In this document: in pieces, positions 44,973 through 58,390 of the stretch
Position numbering within the stretch: position 1 is the first letter of the stretch
Layout: each line of letters begins with the position of its first letter
Origin: Tribonema minus
Lineage: Eukaryota; Sar; Xanthophyceae; Tribonematales; Tribonemataceae
Length of the DNA stretch: 64,000 bases
Reading direction: 5' to 3'
NCBI GenBank assembly: GCA_017506865.1
Contig: JAFCMP010000514.1
Location: forward strand, 1,550,001-1,614,000
Notes under the pieces: generated by a model
What the model saw: only the letters and a program-made list of their open reading frames with translations
The model's database searches: none
What the model was told of the DNA's origin: nothing
Program-made: the position numbers and the translations under genes

Positions 44973-45036
44973 GTGTGTGCTCGGGCTGTTGAATGATCTA
45001 CCATAAGCCCGCCTGTTGCACAACGTTACGGTTCTA

Positions 45037-48000
45037 TCGAAGCAACTGCAGGCTGGTGAGAACAACAGCAAGTCACAGCAGCGGGCACATTATCAAATAT
45101 TCAGCCTCAGGTCGCCATGATTCACCTTTGCCAGAGGAACAAAATAACAGTTGCAGCGCGTTCTTTATTTGTACATTTGCAGCACGTTCTTTGTTTGTTC
45201 ATCAACTGCTGCGATCTTCTGTTTAGTATCAGCATGGCTATCGACAACAACACGCTTCTTGGTGGTGAGCCATCGGCGGTCCAGTTTTGCTGCTTGTGCT
45301 CGACTTTCACATGAGAACAATGACGTGGCTGAGAACAGTGCTCCTTGTGTACCTCACCAATTGCGAACGAACGGGGGGGGGGGCCTCGACGGAAGCAAGG
45401 AGCACAGGATCGATGCTGTAAGAGCACTGTGGAGCATCAGTACACAAGTGCGAACATGCAGCTGAGAACTAACAGTGTGCGGTGGGGAAAAAAGCTGGTC
45501 AAGGGGAACGCGATTTTGCAAGGCAATCTCTGCCTGGGACGCACCCCCCATGTGCGACCTTATGCCACGTTGGTTTGCTGATTGCTGCATGTCTGCCTCC
45601 GGCTAACATCGTGCTGTGTGTGACTGCACGTCTATAACCACCACCCATCCCCCCTCTTCTGCCCCCTAATGGTTCCTGGTTTTTAGCTCTATTTTGTGCC
45701 AAAGTTGCCAGAAGATGCATGTATTTATAAAAGAGCGTTGATGATACTGCACGCCACGACATGCACAATCGACCATGGGTTTTTGCTGATGGTACGGCCA
45801 CACATATGTGTGCCTTGAGCCGCCTCCCAGCAGCAGTGCTCAGTGTAATTCCTGCTCTTGCAATGCATTGTTTCATCACAGATACACCTGCACCAGCTGT
45901 TTAAACAATAAGCCAGACATTGGCTTCTGTTGCACCTTGCCCCCTCTTGGCAATATTCTCAGCAACACGGTCACCAAACTATTTTAGATGAAAGTAATAT
46001 TCATTGAGTATTGTAGTGGCAAAACCGCGACAATGAGGCAAACTGCAGCACTCGCATGCGTGCACGTCATGCTCCTGGTCATTGTACTTCTATACACGTT
46101 CAGCCTGGAATCACTTCTATACACGTTCAGCCTGGAATCAGCTGCGCAATGCAAGTCCAGCATTACACTGGCTGCACCAAATCGCTGCCAACACAGCATG
46201 GCGTGTGGCACTAAGCATGGTGCGTGGCATTGGCATTGATTCTTATCAACCGGAGATTAGTCTAAATTGCTCCACAAAAATATGCAGCAGCGAGCTCAAG
46301 CAAAGTGATGCTAGGTGGGATGAGCGATGCGTCTCACAACAGCAGCCAGCGCAAGTGCGCATATCATACAAGATCAGTGCCACCCGCCATTCAACGGCTC
46401 TGATGATCACTGCTTTGCTTGCCACAAGCATGCATTAAAAGGCAGCGTACAGGCGACGATGCACACACAACTCATGTGCTGCATTCATGCAAACAGATTA
46501 GTATAAGGTGTGCCCATCCCCTTAAGCCGAGGACCTACATGTGGTGTTCGTGCATGTCACCGCATGCAGTATCTTCAGCACGACTTCATACATTGATCTT
46601 TCTGACCAGATGTAGCGCCGTGGCTACACCCTGCAGGCCAAGACTATGCAGCGACCAAGACTATGCATCGACCTTAGCCCAGGCCCTGAATTGGGCAGCC
46701 ACCTTAAACAGGAGAAGAAGTTCCCAGAGCGCACTGGCGATAATGGTGGTGATGAGGTTACTGGACCGCATCCACAGTACCGACAGGTACAGATGTTTGA
46801 GCAATCCGACCTTACGGAACAGCACTTTGGGCCGCAGCAGCAGGGCTGGCCAATTTGCGGTCATAAACATGGCCATGATTCTGCCTGCAGTATTTGCGCC
46901 CAAAGCCTTGAGCACGAAACTCTGCAGCAGTCCCTTGGACCACAAACTGATCTGAAGCGGCCTCCACAACAGTGCTCAGAGCCTGAAGCAGCAGCGCACA
47001 CGGTACCTGGCTTTGAAGCCCGTGCCAACTTCTGACCCTGCACATCGTGTCCTGAAGCGACTCTGTTGGTGTTTGAATCAGTTTCAGTGCACAAGGAACG
47101 ACTACCGCCAACAAGACTCCCGTGCATGATGCCGTCGCCAACAGCGTGCGTGTCGAGGGACGCAGTAGCGAGGACGTCGATGCCCACGCATCTGCCACGC
47201 CATACCGGCATACACATCATGACCGCAGAGCCAAAGGCCAGTATTGCCATCCATCCCGCTGGTCCAATCTTGAAGTCGTCATCCCTGTCCTCGCTGCGTC
47301 CAGTTGATGCGTCGACAGCCGCCATCGCTCTGCCCTCGTTATACACCTGGCACGGCTGGAAAACCTAAGCCAAATCGCGGGCAGAGTCAGCGATCCTAAA
47401 GCTTTTCCTGTCGGCAATGGCGTTGCGGTCCTGCCGCGGCACGAAGCTGGTGGCTGTTTGCTTGAGGCACGCACCGTGACCTACGACAGCCAAGAGCCAT
47501 AGCGTTGACCAGCTGTACGCGCGCATCTTCCGGCTTTGTAGCGTGCCGCCAGAGCTGGTCCTTTGCGCCCTCCCAGGGCACCTGCTGGAGGCTGGGGCCG
47601 GTCCGGTGGCGGTGTTTGTTTCGTGACACTGTTGTGTTGCGATGGCATTGCCTTTGATTGTGTTTATTCCGCATCCTTTGTCAATCATTATGGTCCAAAG
47701 CGCCTCAACTTGAAGCTTCATCTGCTGTTGCATGGTTTTGCAGAGCTCTCCTGAGCTGGACACGCTATTGCCACATTTTGTGTCGTATCATCTGAGAGCG
47801 TATGATAACATTCAGCTTGCGCTGTTGCATGTCATCACTTATTACTTGGCACTTACGTCTCGTGCCACCACATCCTGGCAGTGCTGGGAAGCTTTGGTGT
47901 CTTCAGTGCATCATTGCAAAAGCGTCTTGTCTGCGCGCTGCTCGCCTCAGGCTGGCACAGGTCTCAACCTCAGGCTGTACACGTTTGATTAAAATGCTGA

Positions 48001-49938
48001 GTTTGCTCGAAGCCAACAAAACGCCTGGAATGCGCCATACTATGTCAAGCTGGTTTAGGCACTTCACACACACATCAGTTCATGCTTGCGGCAAAATGCT
48101 TTGAGCGCAGCTTACTCAGGCCCCGCCCCCGCAAGGGGGGGGCCTAACCCAGTGGAACACTGAAGACCCCGAGCCACCCCACTTTCAACAGGAATACTCA
48201 GAGTGGGACTGGCTTGTGTGTCCAAGCCGCCTGTAGAAATAGACGCACACACTCAGCGAGTCAGCACATGTGGATCAATAATGATGCCACGGATCATTAT
48301 TGTATGCAACACACGCAACAGCCTCAATCGTGTGCTGCTGCTGGGGATCGTGTTGTACAATATATGCATTGGATGTGTCGTCATGGCATGCATGTGCATG
48401 GAACCTCTGCACGTATGAGTATGGTGGCATACATTTTTCAGACGTCTGTGATGATTTTATCATGAACCGAACGTCTGCAGGTATGAGTATGGCATACACA
48501 GATCCAACGGTTTCCCCCAGTGCAACTTCAGTGGTTGAAGTCTGATTCCTGTGTGTGTGTGTCTCTGGACCTCACAAACACTCTCAGCATCATGGCGAAG
48601 GACACCAAGGCGGCTCCCAAAAAGGCAGGAAAAGGGAAGGGGCGGCAAGAAGCTGTGCTTGACATCATTGATGGTGTTTTTGCTGGGCAAATGGGCTGGG
48701 GCTGTCATATTGCGCTATCTGTATGTATTTTGCCATGACACTTTAGCACGAAGGCTGCACATATCGTTCAGTGCTCCTGTGTGCGCGTGACCTTCGACCA
48801 TTCCTTGCACAAGGCAATGTTAACTGCAGCGAAAACACACATTCGCTTTTCAGCTTCAATTGGCAGCACAAGTACGGGCTGAAGTGGACACAGCACACAG
48901 GGGCGCATCACCAGCATTGCAACTCAACAAACTCATGCAATGCACACACAACGATCATGCACATGCCATGGCAAAGCAGCATGGGTCCAGAAAAACCTCA
49001 AGTGTTGAGACATGAATGCCTCCATGGTGCCCCGTGTTTTCAAAAGTTGCAGCCCACCAACCCACCGTGGCCGCCCTTGCCAGTGCCTCGCAGCTCATGT
49101 ACACGGCGTCAAGCTAATCAAAACCTCATGGTATACTGCTGAAGTGCTATCCCCGGACCCACCACACCCACTGACAACTGAGTGCCCGTGCAGTACTGCA
49201 TCCCTTGGACTGCTGGCTGTATATAACATCACCCCATCGCACCTCCCAATGCCTTTCTCGAACAGGGTTCCTCCAAGTTCCCAAGCGCCTCAGCCCGACG
49301 TTGAGCCGGTCCAGCAGTAGCCAATTTGAACCTGTCAGAAGCATGTTAAAACAATGTTAGGATGCGGGAAACACACAAATAAAATGATACTTCGAAGTAT
49401 TGAAAACAATGAACTCAATGACATGTGCTGCTGCATCAGGTTGTGGCTTCCAGCGGCAATGCAAAAAACAGATAACAAAACATAAGACAACGTTGTATCT
49501 GAGAGCTGTTGGTGAAACACTGGCGTGATACACTCCCCAGTCCTCACGCACTTCCACAGTTTGATACCATGTATGAACCCCTTTCCTGTGTGAAACTACT
49601 TGTGCTTTTACAATGCAACCTGCATTGAATACACGCTGCGCGCATCATCCAGTGAGAGAGGTTTTGCAGCAATATCACATTTTCGTGAATGAACTTGACA
49701 GCTGTCTAACAGCAATTTGTGTGTCAACGTCGCTGAAGCTGTCTTTGGTATGTGATGCGCGCGCTTGGAACTATGCTCAAGCAAAGAGCGATTTCAGTCG
49801 CCACGTTCATGGACATCATTGCTGAGCACTGCGAACGCGCTGCCAGCGGCGGCAAGCTACGTGGGAAGCGCAGCGGGTACGCGCGAGGCTGCCTCTTGCT
49901 GAGCACTACTGGCGGCGGCGGCGGCCGGCGGCGCTCAC
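45037..49938. other. Mostly unassigned stretch
   Basis: No gene could be firmly supported. Features seen: a 27-bp direct repeat (cttctatacacgttcagcct plus ggaatca) at 46,087-46,140; a minus-strand frame around 47,190-47,346 with a possible membrane segment (GWMAILAFGSAVMMCMPVW); and a plus-strand start MAKDTKAAPKKAGKGKGRQE at 48,592, basic like a ribosomal or chromatin protein N terminus but not traceable further. Confidence 0.35.
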
Positions 49939-50978
49939 CTGATCGCATGACTGGTCCAGGAACAGCTCCAGCGCCGCGTCGTTGTACAAAAGAAGCAGTA
50001 GTCGGTGACGCCTCCCCTGCACTGCAGCCCCCAGCTGACCCCCCCCATTCACACCGCCGAGGGCAAGCTCCACGAGCCGTCCGGCAAATGTGCGACACAC
50101 AGCCCGCTGCGGCAATGGCAAACAGCCGGCACAGTGTGCATGACCTCAGCAGCCTTGGGTTGGGTGTGATGATAACGCGCGGGGGGATTGTGGCAGCGAT
50201 GCGTGTGCGCGCCGCACAACATGTGCAACACATAGCCCGCTGCGGCAATGGCAAACAGACGGCACAGCGCGGCGCGCATAAGCTGAGCGTTGGGTTGGGT
50301 GTAATTGTGACAAAAATGCGCGCAGCCATCCGGCGGCCGTGCGTCGCAGGGCGCGGTGTGATGGCGGTCACGCGGCAAGAGCCACGCAGCGCGATTGCTT
50401 CGCACACGGGGCAGCCTCATACTTTCAAGGTAGCAGGGACACTGACGTGTCTGAAGCTGCGCACACCTGTCACAGCCACAACATGCCCAGTGCAGGCACC
50501 TTTCTGACCACGACATCCATTGTCAGCATCACCATTTCGCTGCCCGTGGAATTTGCGAGCATGATCTTCAGATTGATTAGAAGCGGCAAAAGCATGTGGC
50601 AAAAACTCAAAACCAACCAGACCATCCCATGCGGCTGCATCAAGTATCCTGCTTCTCGTGCCTGACAAGCATCGCTGCCGTCATCTTTGTGCTCTAAACC
50701 TGTGCATCTGGCTCAAGCTCTTCGGCGGCGTTCTCTAAGGCATCGAAGGGCTCGAACTCCGCCTCCCGCTCCGCAGCCCTAGTCCTCTCTGTGATCATCT
50801 CATGCGTGTTCAGCAGCGACGTGCGGAGGCAGCGCTCAGGGAGAGCCACCGCTCGATGGAGCATGCCACGAGCATCCGGCACTGTTGCCAGCGCTGTTGC
50901 CAGCCACTCGGCGACTGCACGCGCTTCCGCAGCATCGGCCTCAGCCACGCCACTCTCATGTCCGCTGCTGCAGTAGTC

Positions 50979-51010
<32 letters not shown>

Positions 51011-51128
51011 CACCGTTGCTGCTGCTGCCGCCACTGGTGCCGCCGCTGCTGCCATCACTGGCGCCATCGTCGCCTGATTGGCACCTCTTGGCGAGGTGCT
51101 TGTCGTCCTCCATGCCGTGCGTTGTCAT
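49939..51128 (-). CDS. Two exons of an unknown gene with poly-Ser N terminus
   Basis: Exon 1 runs 50700-51128 (143 codons). It begins MTTHGMEDDKHLAKRCQSGD, passes through a Gly/Ser run with nine Ser (CTG repeat on the plus strand) and continues as AVAEWLATALATVPDARGML and PERCLRTSLLNTHEM, then an acidic end and CAG|GTTTAG. Exon 2 runs 49939-50106 (56 codons) after a CATTGCCGCAG acceptor: RAVCRTFAGRLVELALGG...RHRLLLLLYNDAALELFLDQ then SCDQ|GTGAGC. Both junctions are phase 0. The helical, leucine-rich C-terminal part suggests an alpha-helical repeat or scaffold protein, but I do not recognise it. Exons downstream of 49,939 were not found. The acceptor edge of exon 2 is duplicated at about 50,217-50,265. 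Confidence 0.55.
50087..50300 (-). repeat. Duplicated intron-exon junction in the unknown gene
   Basis: Two copies about 125 bp apart share TTTGCCATTGCCGCAG|CGGG plus flanking cacccaaccca sequence (near 50,090-50,175 and 50,217-50,300). The upstream copy has diverged after the first few codons (RAMCCTCC instead of RAVCRTFA). Confidence 0.7.
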
Positions 51129-53500
51129 CGATGAGAACTTGAACTTGAACTTGAAGGTGATGGGATCCAAGGCTGTGCAGGGCTGCTGGGAGGAGACCTC
51201 GCCTCGCGGCGGAGGCTGCTGCACCAGCCTCTGCCGCGTGCTTGCCAGTGGTGAGTACAAGCTGGCCCTGATCCTGAGGACCTCGTGCCGAGATAAAAAA
51301 TGCCTGATGATTGGATCTGATCTGATCTTCGCAGGTGTCGCAGTATCTGGTAGCCTGCGGCTTGTGCTGTACTGATCTTTGGCGCTTTCCTGTGATCATT
51401 GCCCAGCGGCAGTTGTGACTTTCAGCATACTCACCCTAGGCATTACTGCTTGCAGGGCCGATGTCTCGGTGTCGGAGTTTCGGCCAAGGCGGCGCTGCCC
51501 TGCCCCTTGCTCTTCCTGAGTGCCATCTGGCCCCATCAGCTCTACAGTCGGCCAGCCCTGGCACCCACTGGCAGCTCTGCAAGGTCAGTAATTTCAATGG
51601 CGAGGGCGCCAAGAGTTCTTTTATCTTATAGTGCTGATTTGCTCCGATACTTTTTGCTTCTAGGCATGCTCCACAGACTTAAAGGCGTGTCGCCATCATT
51701 CCCTGCCTTCAACGCGGCGTCGCCGCACGGATATATCACCAGGCACAGCATTGCTCGCTCCTCACTAACTCACGGTGCTATACCACATGTCCTCATATTT
51801 AACACGCAAAGGTCACTGCGTAGAACGATACACAATTGGACGACAGCCTCTCCCATGTCCCATAACTGCCTGCGCTGTGTGCTGATCGCCACTGCAGCCT
51901 TGGCATGCAGACCTTCGCGTTCATATGCAAATCCCCTGACACAGCATGGTGCAGTACAGCAGCTTTCATCCCTACGCCATCGCTCACCCCTACGCACTAC
52001 GCACCGCTTCGACGCACCAGCAGGGACTTTTCCTGTCCACAAGCTTCTGCTGCATGTCTCAATATCTGCCTCCTTATCTCAAATTGAGTTATCTGCTGCG
52101 CCAACTCACCCACCCCATTTTGTCGTGTGTGCTGCCTCTTGCCACATCATCTCATCGCAGCTTCAACAGCACAGCGGTCGACTCTAGCGCTTGAAGCCGT
52201 CCGTATAGCGCCTTACAAGCCCCCCCACCACCCACCCACCCCAAAATCCCCGCCTCTCTGTTAACGTACCCCCCGGAGGCACTCTTGAATACCGATGGCC
52301 ATGACGTCAAGCTACGGTAAGCCTTGCCGATGCCGCTGAATGACATGACATTCACCAGGAACATAATGTTTGATGCCTACAGTACATTATTCCTCTGGTC
52401 ACCACCAGACGCTTCAGAGTACACGAAAGTACACAGTGGTACACGCATGTGCCGCATGTTTGCAGCAGCTTACGCACCGTCTGCGCCCTATACCTGCCGT
52501 ACCTGACGCCTGTCGCCTTCCATGTCATAGGTGAAACGCGTGCAGGCATGTCATGCTCTTGAACAGCCTGCACGGGCTCCCACACGCGCGCCCGACTACA
52601 TTTGCTTCTGTGACAGCTGCGCAATGGTGCTCACGCCAGCACCGCTTTCAGGACTGTGCCTGCAAATTGAAGCTTTGCGTCCACGTGCGCCATCAGCATG
52701 CTGCTGTGCGCCGCCGCGCGGTGCATTGCGCCGAATGCGCGGATGCGACTCTCACTTGTGAATGCAACTCGTGAGTGTGACTCACACCTGCAACCGAAAC
52801 TCGCAGCCGCGTCTGCATTCAGCACCACCGGTTGGGTAGAAGAAGTTGACATGCCACAGGCGTCGTGCGGCCGTGTGACGAATACTGAGAATCACCTGCA
52901 AGACTCTGACTTGCTCATACGCTCGCCGACAATTGTCCGATTCTGATATTGACGACCTGCAACAGGCCGCGGAGTCAGGCAGTAGGCTCACGCAGCCATG
53001 GCTTGAAAGGGGGGAGTTCACGCAATGGAGCCCCTTCTCACCCCCCTACCCACCTCCGCCTGCAAACAAGGCACGCACGGGAACCAGCGCACGTCGAGCG
53101 CGCCCACGCCAGATCCCCCCGCGTATGAGTCCCCCCACATGTGAGTGTCACATAATGATGTTGATTGTGAGCGCTGCTGCACAAAGCGGCAGCATTGGAA
53201 ATTGCCCCATGTAGGCATTGTTTCCCCGTTGCGCCAATGATAGGCGGTCTTTCCTCCTGTGTTGCTGATGTTGTCATCAGTGGGCGTGCGTGGCGCTCGT
53301 GCGTGTGGGCAAGGCGCACGCTGCCCTTGAGCGTGCCCGTGTCAGATGCTCAGCTCTTGCGGCCACGAAGCGTGCGCCAGCTGTGGGATCAATGGAGCGC
53401 TGCGTTGATCAGTGTGTATTGCATGCACAGGCCACGCCTCACAGAGGGCCTTAAAAACGGCACTGTACACAACAGGCGGCTGGGGTGATAACGGCGCATC
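51129..53500. other. Unassigned intergenic stretch
   Basis: No coding exon could be supported. It includes the motif gaacttgaacttgaacttga at about 51,132, close to the start of the minus-strand gene. Confidence 0.35.
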
Positions 53501-55694
53501 ATCAAGGCACACTCATGTGGCGGCTCCACATGACCACGGTGCTGTACATGTCTTCGCAGCTGCAGGGGGAGCGGGCGAACCGGGGGGGTCTATCCTGGGC
53601 CCGACCGATCATTCAGGGGCGCCCCGTGCGTGCACGCGCGCGCCGCGCGTGGCACCAAAGAATCGCCAGCGACGGCACCGCCAGCCGCCGTCGCCGCCGC
53701 GGCAGCACTCTGCAGCGGCGGCGACGGCGGCGGCGGCAGCGCGACGACCGAGACCGACCGACCGACCGACCGAGCAGTAGCAACAACAACACCAGCAGCA
53801 GCAAAGCAGCAGCAGCAGCAGCATCGCCACGTCCAGGTAGCAGTGGCGCCACACTGCAGCGCCCGCTGCTACTCGCACGGCGCGGCGCCGCGTGCGCGGA
53901 CCAGGGGCTCCGGCAGCAGGCACATATGTAGCTGCGGGAGCTGCGCTGGACGCGTTCCGGCGCCCGCCGTGTCGCGTGGGACGCCACGCCGCGGCGCCAC
54001 CAGCCCCGGTCGCATTGTTCCACGCTTGTGCACCCGCGCGCATCAGCTGCACGCCGGCACGCAATGAAGCAGAAGTGCCATTTGGAGGGGCAGGGGGGTA
54101 TCCGCCGCAGCGGACCCCCCTCACCCCCCAACCTCCGTCGCTTGGCTTGCGCCGCCGCTGTCGCGCCACGCAGCGCTCTGACTTATGGAGCACCGCCGCC
54201 GCCTGCACGCGCACGCCGCCACCGTCGGCAGTCACCGGCGGGCGTGCGCACGGCAGCAGCGCCGCAGCGGCAGCGGCAGCGGCAGCGACGGCGGCACGCC
54301 GCGCGTGCGCGCTGCGCGCAGCGGGCGCACACCAGCGCTGGTGGGCTTTCGACGCGGCACGGCACAGACGGCGACTCACCCCACCACAGAACGCAGCGAA
54401 CCGCCCTGCCACCTTCTGCCCAGTAGCATGCAGCAGCTTCGCCGCAACGTGCCGCCGCGCACTGCCGCGGCCGCCTAGCTGCTGGCACTCGCGAGGGTAC
54501 CTGATGCGGTTCTGCGGCAGGGTCGCTCGCAAGTCGCGGCCCCCATCGCACGCCGCCGGCCGCAGGCGGATTGCGGATTTCATTCCGTTTCGACGGGCGG
54601 CGGGAGGGGCGGGGGGGGCACGTGTCCGCCTCGATGGGCCCCCTGCGCAAACTCACGGGCGAGCTGCAAGGGCGGGGGGGGGGGGACGACGAGAGACCGC
54701 ACACAAAAGTGCGAGGTCGAAACGAGCGCGGCAACTAGCACGCGCACCGAAAAATTGTATCATGGCCAGAGGGGGTACGGAGCGTCGCCCGGGAGGGTGG
54801 TGGGTATGTGAGGGGGAAGTGAGGGGGATGGGGACAGGCGGGAGGGGGGGGTCGAGCGGGGGCGAAGCTGTCATGAGTCTAGCGCACAGAGCGCTGTGCG
54901 GATGTCATGTGGGAGCAGTTACTTGGAGGAGCGGCAGAGGGGGAGTGATCAAGTCGGGGCGGATGGCTTTGTGGCGAAGCACGCGCCGCACCAGCAGCTG
55001 TGTCATGTGCGGTGCTGATGTGGGCAATACAGGCAGTGGTTGAGCTGCACAACAAGAGTCGTTATTGTGCTCTTGTGTAGTCATTTGCGCTTGTGGAAGC
55101 TGCATCGTATGGGTATCGTATCAGTGCTCAGACGAAGGGTGCACAAGCTCCAAGACGGTGTCATGCCAAGTGTAGGTAGGTGGTCAACGTCAGATTTGGC
55201 AGGACAGACTATGTTGCTCATGACATTTGCAACTGCCTTGTGGCCACCATTCGCACCACCACCACAGTAGCCTTTTCTATGACGCATTGCACTGTGCTGC
55301 CCGCGGCTGATGACAAGCAATTGCTTCGTTACCCATGTGCATACATGAGAGCCCAAAGCGCTTAAACTTACTATAGTGGATGCAGCCGAAACAGCCAACC
55401 TGAAAAAAAAGCTGCAAAACTCACCAGCTGCAGCAACACATCCGTTTGCACACACAGGTTGAGCACAGGGAGGGAACAGGGCGTACACTAGGCAGGTTGC
55501 TGTCGCACTGCTCAATGCCTGCGGACCAGCGCTGTGCAAGTGCGGCGTAGCGTGCACGGGAAGGTAGTGTGTGCCAGCGGCTGTAGAGACGTTACCAGGT
55601 TCACCTGCTTTGCCTTTAAAAAAGATAGCGCTGGAGCTGGCGGGTGCATGCCTAGTTCGAGGCACCACCTATTATAGTACTAGGCAGGTCCACC
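53501..55694. other. GC-rich segment with conflicting long frames, upstream of PP2A-B55
   Basis: Long frames overlap on both strands (383 codons at 53,892-55,043 plus; 324 codons at 53,609-54,583 minus), and neither has a recognisable domain. A stretch at 53,590-53,625 (ctatcctgggcccgaccgat) resembles sequence in both inverted arms (29,972 and 40,490), so a dispersed repeat is present. Poly-G runs occur near 54,672-54,682 and 54,844-54,850. Confidence 0.35.
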
Positions 55695-58313
55695 ATGATG
55701 GTCGACATGCCTCCGAAGCCGCCAGCAACTCTCACAACCCATGCGATGGCAGCACCCATGCAAAGTGTGGAGCACGGATTGGACTTTAAGCTTAGCCAGT
55801 GCTTTGGGGACTGCTCGCCAGCAGAGGAAGTGACAGAAGGTGAGCTTGCAATGACTGCAGTAGGCACTGCTGCCACTGCCTGCTTCGAGGTGTTGCCCTT
55901 CATGCCTGTTGTGATCGCCTCCTGCTTGAAGACGGGTCGTCTGTTGTGCTGCCTGTCGCTGGCCATACTGCTGCATTGCGTGCATTCAGCTGGCCTTCAA
56001 GTAGCTCGTGAGAGAGTACGGCATTTACAGTGAGCTGCTGGCTCGGTGCATTGACTTCTGGCGTTACGCGCACCTTGTGCCTGACGCTGATGATGCTTCA
56101 ACTCGCCTGACTGAAATTTTGTCAACAGCCCAGCAGCCCAGCCCATGCACTGATACTTTCGCTGGTCACACAACTGACATCTAGTGGCCACATGCTTCTG
56201 GTGAAGTGCACCGCGCTTGCTGCAGAACACGCCGTCTGTATCACCTGCAGCCATGCACGCTCAAGAGCAGCGTGTCGGTCCTGACACTGCTGCTACTGTG
56301 GTGGTGCTGTGCAATCTGCAGCGGACATACTATCGGCGGTGCAGTTTGACTCTACAGGGGAGTACCTGGCAACAGGCGACCGGGGAGGGCGGGTGGTGGT
56401 ATTCAAGCAGAACGCGCCTGTGAAGCAGAAGGTAAGCACGCATAATCTTTGCACAGCACAGTACACTGCTCGCTTTCCCATTAATAAGATAGAATTCATA
56501 GGATCTGTAGAAGATTAACAGGGCCGTGACCTCGATTCGATACCCCCCCCGCACGCGTACCCGCCCAGTGAGGGGCCTCACTCGTGCAGCGCGCGCAGTA
56601 TCGCTCAGCGCAGTCACCCTTTGTCAGCACGCGTCTGACGCCATCAGACGGGGGATCACCGCCGCTGCACGCACATCGCAATCACACGTCGGGCTGGTTA
56701 TACTGACTCCGGACGCGTCTGTCGAGGCATGTGGCTTCATGTTCGATCGCGCAGTACGTCAACTTCAAAGTCGTCCGCGCCGCGCCGCAAAGGCTACCCT
56801 ACCGCCTGCAGCGATGCCGCGCGACAGGCTTCAGAGCCGCCCGCATGTGTGGCAGCTGCGTCGCGCAGCGCAGCGCAGCGCCGCCGCAGCGCACGCGGTG
56901 CTCATCGAGCCCGGGTGACATTGTCGGTTTGCGAGCTGCGGTCCTGTGCGGGCTGCTGTTATTCTTTCGCCTGCGCACGCGCGTGTGCAACTGTGCCCAG
57001 AGGTGCTTAAGGTTTACGCGCCCCGTAGCTTACAACAGCAAACGCCGATGTGCTGCGTGCCGTCCCTGGCCGCAAACCGCAAGTGTGACGTGCCGCCAGT
57101 CGGCGAGGCGCATTGCTCAGTGCATTTGCTAGGAGTCGTTGAGGGTGGTGAAGTAGGTATCCGCAGCCGCATTTACGCTCGCCCCGCCCCTCTCCTGAAC
57201 AGTGAGAGCATGGGCTGTGGTTTGCATAAGGGTTAGGGTTTGGATCAGGATTGAAGAATTGAGCTTTGCGCAGGCTCGTGATGGTGCACAACGCTCGTTG
57301 AAAGTGAACACTTGAAGTGGTGTGCGTGTGTGGGGCCATCAGGAAGGGCCCTCTTAGCTGCAAGTGTCGGGTACTCCATTCCATCATGAGAGGGTGCTGT
57401 TATTGCGGCTCATGCTGCTAGAGCACGGCATCGGAGCTGGCGAAAGCTCTTGCGCGTTGCGCAGTGCTATCTCAGTGTGTACGATCGCAGGCCGCAAGCT
57501 CATAGCTCAGGGCGTGTATCACGAACTGCTACCACCTGATGCACGGTACTCCCAATGTAACTGCCGCACTGACACATGGGCACAATCGTTGCAGCAGACT
57601 GCGCACAGAGCGTGCACTGCCTTAAGCAGCTGTGTGCATTGACGCATGTTGCGTGCGCTGGACGACCCTTTTTGACGCACAGATTCCACCCGTTCCACAC
57701 GCCTGTCGCCGCCAAAGCGCACCCATCGCGCTTCGGCACCCCCCCTGTCTCACTCTCGTTGGTCTGCTGCCCAGTGCTGAGTGCCACGACGTCGCTGGCG
57801 CCATAAGCCGGCGCACGCCGTTCGTCGAGCCTGCCCGCGCGCGCAGACGCATCATCTGAAGGAGGACACATGACGCCACTCCAGATACATACATGCACAC
57901 CTATCAGTATAGTGCCGAACACCTGATGTGCGATTCGCGCCGCACGCCGCGCTTGCACGCCACGTGCGCGAGGGCGGCGCTGAGGCGGGCTGCAACGAGC
58001 CGCATCGCGCGTCGCATCGCCCCCAACCCCCACTCAATTGATACAGCTTGGATGGCAGAGGAGATTCACAATGCTTGATGCTGTGCCCCCCCCACCCCCC
58101 CCCCTCCCACACACACACGCACATGCGCGCTGCCCCCTGCCGCCGCGCGCGTCCGCTGCAGGTATCGTCTAGCGGGCGGACGCGGCGAACGAGCGACTTC
58201 AAGTTCTTCACAGAGTTCCAGTCGCACGAGGCGGAGTTCGACTACCTCAAGTCATTAGAGATCGAAGAAAAGATCAACCAGGTGCGCGCGCGCTGCGCTG
58301 CTGCTGCTGCTGC

Positions 58314-58390
<77 letters not shown>

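Larger units (their letters stand above)
39068..45036. repeat. Inverted duplication, right arm (arm B)
   Basis: It is the inverted partner of 25,598-31,338. It differs by a unique segment near 39,450-39,830, more tandem units at 40,830-41,600, and decay of several frames that are open in arm A. Its outer end carries a copy of FAH exon 1 on the plus strand. Confidence 0.88.

Noticed and set aside
53609-55043. Overlapping long ORFs on both strands in the 54-kb GC-rich segment
   Set aside because: Neither strand shows a recognisable domain, consistent splice sites or better codon pattern; long frames are expected at this GC content.
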